DNA of 10,443 nucleotides, taken from DATDEW01 sp046590205. Its GTDB lineage: Bacteria; Bacteroidota; Ignavibacteria; Palsa-1295. Shown in pieces: positions 5,515 to 10,443 of the stretch. The stretch lies in the NCBI GenBank assembly GCA_046590205.1, contig JBKJTT010000095.1, forward strand, positions 1 to 10,443, given 5' to 3'. The stretch's first letter is position 1, and every line of letters begins with the position of its first letter. The translations under genes and the position numbers were made by a program. The notes beneath the pieces were generated by a model. That model was not told the origin of the DNA. It did no database searches and worked only from the letters and a program-made list of their open reading frames with translations.

Positions 5515-7707
5515 CTACTGCACAATCACCTTCATCATCTCTGAGCCATCTGGGCTGTCAAGACGGGCGAAGTAGATACCTGCGGTAAGCTTTGATACAT
5601 CGAGATTTGCTTCATGCACACCGTTCGGCAATATGCCGTCATAGATTGATGCGACCTTGTTTCCTTTCACATCAAAGAGCGAAAGCGTTACTGCCATCGT
5701 GCGCTCTATCTCGATCTCAAACGTTGCAAGCTCGCGTGTAGGATTTGGATAGATGCTCCGAAGCATATCATGCTTTTTTGCGACAGGTGTACGCGGCGCA
5801 GAGAGCGTAACGATAGTGTCGTTGGTCGTCAAACGAATGATAGCCGTTTTTCCACCGACAGCAAATGCAGTTTGTAATGCGGAGTGATGAACAGCGTTCA
5901 ATGTCAATGCTGTACCGCTTGTAACCTCTACCCACGGTGCGCCTCCGTCGGATGTATGCGATGTTTTCCCATCAAGCCCGACCGCAGTACCACTGTGCAC
6001 ATTCGCGAACGACATGCTATAGATAGGATGCACAAGTGTGGAATCCATCAACTGCCACGTGTTCCCGCTATCGAGTGAGCGAAGCCATGGTCCTCTGCGA
6101 GCAGTCCCTTCACCTAAACTTCCGCCGGCATATCCAATAGCAGGAGTCGGAAATGAGAGCGCGTACCCTTCGTTAAAATCCTGATTACCAACGACACCGT
6201 TTATCGTTGCTTGTCTCCATGAAAATCCATTATCACTGGAGATCGCGATGTGACCTTGATTGAGCAGGTTAGGGTCAATGGTCTTTCTGCTGCGCGCGCC
6301 TATGAGTACGATATGCCCCGGAGCTGTATATGCTACGTCCTGGAAGCTGACCGTATCAGGGTTTCCGGCAATGTTCAGCCACGACTTGCCGCCGTTTTGT
6401 GTCATCAAGACAACCCCTTTGGGTCCGCATGCGACGCCATTGTTTGAATCAAGAAAATCTACGCCGCGCAGATCGCTCGTTGTGCCGGATGTCTGCTGCG
6501 TCCATGTTAAGCCACCGTCGCGTGTGCGTATGATCATCCCAAAACCACCCACCATCGTACCGACAAGTGGTGTCTGGAAATCAGTATCATAAAGCGTGCT
6601 GCCCGATGGGTTCGGGATGTTCGTCCATTTCTTTCCGCCATCAACTGAACGGATGATCAGTCCTGTTGTTCCGGAGGCAATAACTGTCGTCTCGGTAATT
6701 GCATAGACAGATTCTAAGCCGACAGCGTTAACGACAACTCGATCAAAAACAACTTCCCACGAATCCGCGCCGTTATAGGTTCGCATGATGATACCATTCG
6801 AACCGACAGAAACACCGTTCTTCTTATCGGAGGCAAACGAAACACCTTTGAGCGATGCCGGGCTGAAGGGCTGATCGTTCCACCATGAAGTACCGCCATC
6901 GGTTGTCCTATAGATACCGCGCCAATCACAGACAACGATCGTTTTCATCGGCGAAAGCATAATGACATCATTACACCCGCCCTTTGGGGAGACTGCCTGC
7001 TTCTGCCATGACTTTGCGCTGTCTTTGGTGAGATAGATCGCGCTGAGTTCACCGGAGATCGCGCCGTCCTTGCCGTTAAAAAAATCAACCGCATACATAT
7101 TATTTCCGAATGAATCGGTGAAGACGTTCCATGTCTTGCCGCTATCGCGCGAAAGGAATCGGACACCGTCTGTTCCGCAGGTGATACCATACGAAGGCGT
7201 CATAAAATAAATATCTTTGAGGTCGGTCCCACTTTCTAAGGCGACCTTTACCCATGCTTTGCCTGAATCAACCGAAAGCATGATCGTTCCGTCCTTCCCG
7301 ACGCAAAAAACACGCGAAGGTGTCGCATAGTAGATACGGTTCATCGTCACGGTCGTCGGAAGATCTATCCGTCGCCATGATTTCCCTGTATCATTAGTAA
7401 AAAAGACCGACGATACGCCAAGACATGCGCCCGTGCTTGCTGTCCCGAAATCTATTGATGTAAGTATTCCTGTAAAACCTACCACTTTGTTCGTCACCTT
7501 CCATGACGCTCCATCATCGGATGTACGAACGATCGTCCCTTGATCGCCGACGCTGATATAGGTCAGCGAGTCGATCATTTTGACGGCGCGGAGATTATTT
7601 CCTTGCGGTTCGGGATGAAGGAATTCCCAAAATGCAGTTGGAATAAATTGCTGTGCGTATAAAGGGGTTGCACATAGGAGGCATAAAAAAACGAGGGCTT
7701 TATTCAT
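5515..7707 (-). CDS. Secreted Ycf48/BNR-type beta-propeller protein with T9SS sorting domain
   Basis: Secreted 730-residue protein. Signal peptide 1-18 (MNKALVFLCLLCATPLYA, cleavage before Gln19). From ~40 to ~630 there are about thirteen copies of a G-x-I-x-x-[ST]-x-D-x-G-x-x-W motif (first RTSDDGASW near 61-69, last HTSDGGAPW near 584-592; others include SRDSGKTW, TTDGGTSW, SVDGGKKW, SLDSGNTW). These are the Asp-box blades of BNR/sortilin/Ycf48-like propellers; the number suggests two propellers in tandem. The C-terminal 79 residues (652-730, IYPNP... DVKGNKV ... TAGIYF) are a type A sorting domain, predicting T9SS export and surface anchoring or release. Although relatives of Ycf48 are named after photosystem II assembly, nothing here suggests photosynthesis; ligand or glycan binding is more likely. 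No sialidase catalytic residues were identified. The start is fixed by the signal peptide; the ribosome site is weak. Confidence 0.92.
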   Translation of the reverse strand: MNKALVFLCLLCATPLYAQQFIPTAFWEFLHPEPQGNNLRAVKMIDSLTYISVGDQGTIVRTSDDGASWKVTNKVVGFTGILTSIDFGTASTGACLGVSSVFFTNDTGKSWRRIDLPTTVTMNRIYYATPSRVFCVGKDGTIMLSVDSGKAWVKVALESGTDLKDIYFMTPSYGITCGTDGVRFLSRDSGKTWNVFTDSFGNNMYAVDFFNGKDGAISGELSAIYLTKDSAKSWQKQAVSPKGGCNDVIMLSPMKTIVVCDWRGIYRTTDGGTSWWNDQPFSPASLKGVSFASDKKNGVSVGSNGIIMRTYNGADSWEVVFDRVVVNAVGLESVYAITETTVIASGTTGLIIRSVDGGKKWTNIPNPSGSTLYDTDFQTPLVGTMVGGFGMIIRTRDGGLTWTQQTSGTTSDLRGVDFLDSNNGVACGPKGVVLMTQNGGKSWLNIAGNPDTVSFQDVAYTAPGHIVLIGARSRKTIDPNLLNQGHIAISSDNGFSWRQATINGVVGNQDFNEGYALSFPTPAIGYAGGSLGEGTARRGPWLRSLDSGNTWQLMDSTLVHPIYSMSFANVHSGTAVGLDGKTSHTSDGGAPWVEVTSGTALTLNAVHHSALQTAFAVGGKTAIIRLTTNDTIVTLSAPRTPVAKKHDMLRSIYPNPTRELATFEIEIERTMAVTLSLFDVKGNKVASIYDGILPNGVHEANLDVSKLTAGIYFARLDSPDGSEMMKVIVQ

Positions 7708-7781
7708 AGGGACTCTTTACGTAATGCGTAATTAAGACTATATACAAATAACAACAGAAATTGGGTTTTGTTACATGTACT

Positions 7782-7799
7782 ACAGGTCTCGTGACCTGT
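7782..7799. repeat. 7-bp perfect hairpin ACAGGTC/GACCTGT
   Basis: ACAGGTC (7782-7788) pairs with GACCTGT (7793-7799) around the loop TCGT. Neither side is followed by a clear U-tract, so it is not an obvious terminator. It lies about 75 bases upstream of the propeller gene start and could be an operator or leader structure. Confidence 0.45.
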
Positions 7800-7840
7800 T
7801 CTTATTCCCCCTTCACGAATATGAATGGGGTTAGGGGGTG

Positions 7841-7874
7841 AAAAAAAGAACACCCGCCAACTTTCGTTAGCGGG
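7841..7874 (-). terminator. Second (distal) minus-strand terminator
   Basis: On the minus strand CCCGC/GCGGG plus AAC/GTT (7853-7861 with 7866-7874, one internal C/A mismatch, loop 7862-7865) form a stem, followed after GTGTTC by seven U residues (7841-7847). It lies about 75 bases beyond the first terminator of the adhesin gene and would catch read-through. Confidence 0.6.
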
Positions 7875-7949
7875 CGACTGTTAGTTTGCCGTGAACAGGT
7901 GAGATAAAATCGTGAGCATCTCCAACAACAGTTCAACAGATGCTGTTGT

Positions 7950-7976
7950 AAAAAAAGCACGCCCTTTCGGGCGTGC
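7950..7976 (-). terminator. Primary intrinsic terminator of the adhesin gene
   Basis: GCACGCCC (7957-7964) pairs perfectly with GGGCGTGC (7969-7976) around a four-base loop. On the minus strand it is followed directly by seven U residues (7950-7956). It begins 28 bases after the stop codon at 8005. Confidence 0.92.
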
Positions 7977-8004
7977 CTTACACTTTAATGAAAATGCGTT
8001 TAAA

Positions 8005-10443
8005 TTATTTTATGAGTTTCTCAAGACGCTCGAAACGTTCTTCGAGTGATTTGATGCGAGCTGCTTGCTCTTGATTTTGCTTCACAAGTTCTTGGTTTTG
8101 CTTCGCAAGCTCTTGCACACCAACGAGTGCTACGCCGGCAGGATCAACTGACGAGATATGAGTTGATGAAAAACTCTCTTGATCCTGGTTTCCAGTTCTA
8201 AAGGTTGTGTAGAAATCTTCGGCTATAGGTCCGATATGATATTCATTCGAGCCTTTGTAATACCAGCCAAGGACGTTCAACTTGTTGATCTTCGAGAGAA
8301 TGTCTTCGCCATTAAGGGTTGAGAAACGCTCCTTGAAATTGCGAGATGATCCGTTCGTCCATGCACCACCCGTAGTAAGACTTGCGCCGTTACCATTCGT
8401 AGCACCTGTACCAACCTGAAAGGTATTTCCTCCTGCTACAGCTGCGCCATTAAATGCAAATGTTGCCACTTGACCGCCTGCATCAGCAGTATTACTGCAT
8501 CGGAAAACTTCAGGATTATTGTTTCCTACGTTGAAAACAACGGAGCCATTCTGAGCAGCTCGGTTACTTGATCCGGGGAAGTAGTTATTCCATCCTGCAG
8601 TTAGAATGACGTCGCCTTTTCTAGCAAGACCAAATGTTCCATCTGAAATGCCACCGCCGCCGTTCAAAGCAAGATTTGTACCGTCGGTTGCAAAGTTTGC
8701 ACCATAGACAACAGTTCTCGCTTGGATCGTGAGTGTTGATGATAAACCATCTCCGGAATTACGCGGACCACTTTGGATAAGCCCATTAGCTCCAGTAGCG
8801 TTGAGTGTAACATTTGCGCCGGTATATGTCAGTGAAGTTGCGTTATCGGTGAGAAGAGAATTACCGAGCGCGCCTGTGGCGGATGTCCATTTCGGAATAG
8901 TATTTGTCGTACCAGTTCCGGTAGTTAAGCCAAGTCCGATAGCGGTGTTATTACCAAGATTTCCATTTGCATTTGCTGTAACGAGATTGGTATAGACTGA
9001 TGCGAGGTTTCTGATACGCACTGTTCCGTTAATATCAAGATCTGCAGTAGGTGCAGAAATTTTGATACCTACCTGTGCATTATTTCCGAGAATAAGAGCG
9101 TCGTTTTGGCTGACGACTGCACCAGAACCAATAGCAGTTGCGTTTGTAAGGTTATTGGAGGTCGCATCAGCACCCTGCCCTACGAATGTATTACTATTCC
9201 CAATTGTGTTTATAAATCCTGCATTAAAGCCAACTGCAGTGTTGCTGTTCCCGAGCGTATTATTTTCAAGAGCAGACCTACCGGTTGCTGTATTATTAGC
9301 TCCATTTGTGTTAAGAAAGAGCGCGCCTACGCCATTTGCTGTATTATCGCTGGCTGTGTTAGCCGCAAGAGCAGACGAACCGGTTGCTGTATTATTGTTG
9401 CCTGATACGTTACTCTGAAGGGTAGACCTACCGGTTGCTGTATTCCTACTTCCTATTGTGTTAACGAAGAGCGCACCTACACCATTTGCTGTATTATCCG
9501 TGCCTATCGTGTTAGCCGGAAGAGCGGTGTAGCCGACAGCAGTATTATTCATGCCTGTCATGGTCAAGTTACCGGCGTTTATTCCAGCGAAGAAATTATT
9601 TGTCCCAAAGCTATGGATAAATCGTGTACCGTTCTGGAAGATAACACCAACCCCTGATGCTGCGCTTGTCGGGATATTGATACCGCCTGTATTACGAAGT
9701 GTCATTTGTGTTGTGCCACCTGCTTGCATGAGAACATCTGTCGCACTCAAGGTACCGAAGATGTTTGAAGAAGGCGATGTATTCCCACCAAGTGCCCATG
9801 CTGTAGCAGCGATGATCGAAGCGGCTGTGCGCTGCTCAACTACACCTGCATTGGTTACAAGTACATTCAATGAGCTTGAGAGAGCTGTGATGTTACCGAT
9901 GGTAAGTTTATCAGCAAGAGTCAAACCGCCGAGAGTTGTAAAGTCTGTACCTGCATTACCGATATTCAAGACACGGAAGTTACCCATATCAAGATTAGAG
10001 AGAGAAGGAAGCGCAGGGAACATGATTGGAGCTGTGATATTAATGATACCACCCACACCTGCAACAAGATTAAAATTCTGCCCCGGAGCATTTGTACCGA
10101 TCGTAAGATCGTCATTGGCAAGGATAGAGTGATTGTTCGGTGTTGTACCGTCTATATAGATAGAACCACCCATCTTGATAATACCTGATACGTGTAAATC
10201 ACCATTGACACGCGCATCCCATACAGGGTCACCACCTACACTGAAGAGCGTTGCATCAGCTGTTCCGTTGACGACGAGAAGATTATTCGTACTACCATTT
10301 ACATTAATGCCGGTACTATTGAAACCAGCATTAACATTAAGTCCAGTACCAAACACTGTATTGTCTTGGATATTAAGACCCGTACCAATAAAATTATTCA
10401 TCGTTAGGTTAATGCCGGTACCAACAAAGCCATTCTCATTAAC
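8005..10443 (-). CDS. Large adhesin-like repeat protein with S74 chaperone domain (5' end outside window)
   Basis: The frame stays open to the last base, and the 14 codons before the first internal ATG (10401) continue the same repeat, so the real start is beyond 10443; 812 residues are visible. Order (numbered from 10443): 12-residue repeats with GTG[IL]N (1-49); Gly/Asn-rich beta-fibre; nine 17-residue YadA-head-like repeats (299-450, e.g. NNTATGRSALENNTLGN); more beta-fibre with Gly/Asn/Thr-rich text; an S74-type intramolecular chaperone domain (~697-775) starting SSRNFKERF and including YHIGPIAEDF; and a coiled coil (~776-812, QELAKQNQELVKQNQEQ). In S74 domains a Ser and a Lys five residues later carry out self-cleavage after trimer folding; here Ser699 and Lys704 match. 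Likely a trimeric surface fibre or adhesin; a phage-tail origin is possible but no phage genes surround it. Signal and anchor are not visible. Confidence 0.9.
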   Translation of the reverse strand, partial: VNENGFVGTGINLTMNNFIGTGLNIQDNTVFGTGLNVNAGFNSTGINVNGSTNNLLVVNGTADATLFSVGGDPVWDARVNGDLHVSGIIKMGGSIYIDGTTPNNHSILANDDLTIGTNAPGQNFNLVAGVGGIINITAPIMFPALPSLSNLDMGNFRVLNIGNAGTDFTTLGGLTLADKLTIGNITALSSSLNVLVTNAGVVEQRTAASIIAATAWALGGNTSPSSNIFGTLSATDVLMQAGGTTQMTLRNTGGINIPTSAASGVGVIFQNGTRFIHSFGTNNFFAGINAGNLTMTGMNNTAVGYTALPANTIGTDNTANGVGALFVNTIGSRNTATGRSTLQSNVSGNNNTATGSSALAANTASDNTANGVGALFLNTNGANNTATGRSALENNTLGNSNTAVGFNAGFINTIGNSNTFVGQGADATSNNLTNATAIGSGAVVSQNDALILGNNAQVGIKISAPTADLDINGTVRIRNLASVYTNLVTANANGNLGNNTAIGLGLTTGTGTTNTIPKWTSATGALGNSLLTDNATSLTYTGANVTLNATGANGLIQSGPRNSGDGLSSTLTIQARTVVYGANFATDGTNLALNGGGGISDGTFGLARKGDVILTAGWNNYFPGSSNRAAQNGSVVFNVGNNNPEVFRCSNTADAGGQVATFAFNGAAVAGGNTFQVGTGATNGNGASLTTGGAWTNGSSRNFKERFSTLNGEDILSKINKLNVLGWYYKGSNEYHIGPIAEDFYTTFRTGNQDQESFSSTHISSVDPAGVALVGVQELAKQNQELVKQNQEQAARIKSLEERFERLEKLIK
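9094..9549 (-). repeat. Nine 51-base tandem repeats coding YadA-head-like units
   Basis: Nine units of 17 codons (one of 16, near 9346-9393) repeat the pattern [SDN]NTAxGxxALxxNTxGx. The DNA itself is repetitive: GGTTGCTGTATT-like words recur near 9284, 9335, 9383, 9434 and 9485, at steps of 51 or 48 bases. Two unit types alternate (NTANGVGALFxN and NTATGRSxL), suggesting duplication of a two- or three-unit block. Each unit should form one turn of a left-handed beta-roll. Confidence 0.88.
10297..10428 (-). repeat. 12-residue GTG-[IL]-N coding repeats running off the window
   Basis: The visible start of the adhesin frame reads FVGTGIN, FIGTGLN, VFGTGLN, then the diverged FNSTGIN, at 12-residue (36-base) spacing, the last step being 11. 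The array reaches the window edge, so more copies probably lie upstream. Confidence 0.75.

Larger units (their letters stand above)
7708..8004. other. Hairpin-rich intergenic region, no gene seen
   Basis: This 297-base spacer between two minus-strand genes has no credible open frame. It holds two terminator-like hairpins at its right (7957-7976 and 7853-7874), a third perfect stem at 7782-7799, and a C5/G5 pair (CCCCC at 7807-7811, GGGGG at 7834-7838) that could form a larger structure. The promoter of the propeller gene should lie in 7708-7780, which is AT-rich, but no convincing element was found. Confidence 0.7.

Noticed and set aside
5515..7707. Photosystem II assembly factor function from Ycf48 resemblance
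   Set aside because: The similarity is to the propeller repeat only; the sorting domain and secreted neighbours point to a surface protein.
9094..9549. 51-base periodicity as a CRISPR array
   Set aside because: Units have no fixed repeat/spacer division, keep the reading frame and encode a known type of beta-roll repeat; no cas genes.
9551..10132. 193-codon plus-strand open frame
   Set aside because: It lies wholly inside the adhesin gene on the opposite strand and has the Val/Pro/Ala-rich look of an antisense shadow of Gly/Asn/Thr codons; no signal or ribosome site.
8005..10443. S74 domain as evidence of a prophage
   Set aside because: S74 domains are also common in bacterial surface proteins, and no other phage structural, lysis or integrase gene is seen.

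Overview
The window looks like chromosomal DNA from a member of the Bacteroidota/Chlorobiota/Ignavibacteriota (FCB) branch. Three of its proteins end in a 'type A' C-terminal sorting domain (xYPNP/SPNP start, a central 'DxxG' strand, a final G-[MIW]-Y strand pair) of the kind exported by the type IX secretion system (T9SS). All four recognisable signal-peptidase-I signals are followed directly by Gln, a habit of this group. The order or species cannot be told from the sequence. Nearly all coding capacity is devoted to secreted or envelope proteins; no metabolic, RNA or CRISPR genes were found.

Layout, left to right. Positions 1-167 are a perfect 71-bp fold-back palindrome. It cuts off the 3' end of a minus-strand gene for a small secreted beta-sandwich protein (58-693) and looks like an assembly or amplification artefact. 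Positions 694-963 are a divergent intergenic region with a degenerate CTTTGTG-type interspersed repeat and a probable promoter. Positions 964-4248 (+) encode a 1094-residue secreted protein with an apparently intact caspase/legumain-type His-Cys dyad, a short beta-helix and a T9SS sorting domain; it is the most interesting gene here. A bidirectional hairpin terminator (4258-4284) separates it from the convergent gene 4288-4869 (-). That gene encodes a very short delta-60/WQK-LGG-type repeat protein with a sorting domain and a probable frameshift in its signal peptide. Next come a lipoprotein with a charged Pro/Glu/Lys-rich linker and a C-terminal membrane helix (4929-5411, -) and, behind a strong terminator, a 730-residue Ycf48/BNR-type beta-propeller with a sorting domain (5515-7707, -).

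After a 297-base hairpin-rich spacer with two tandem terminators, the rest of the window (8005-10443, -) is the 3' part of a large adhesin-like gene. It has 12-residue GTG-N repeats, nine 17-residue YadA-head-like repeats, an S74-type (tail-spike) intramolecular chaperone domain with its Ser/Lys pair, and a terminal coiled coil. Its true start lies beyond 10443.

Together the genes form a cell-surface or secreted-protein island: a putative protease, propeller and repeat proteins for binding, a periplasmic lipoprotein and a fibrous adhesin. Each unit seems to have its own terminator, so this is a cluster of independently transcribed surface genes more than a single operon.
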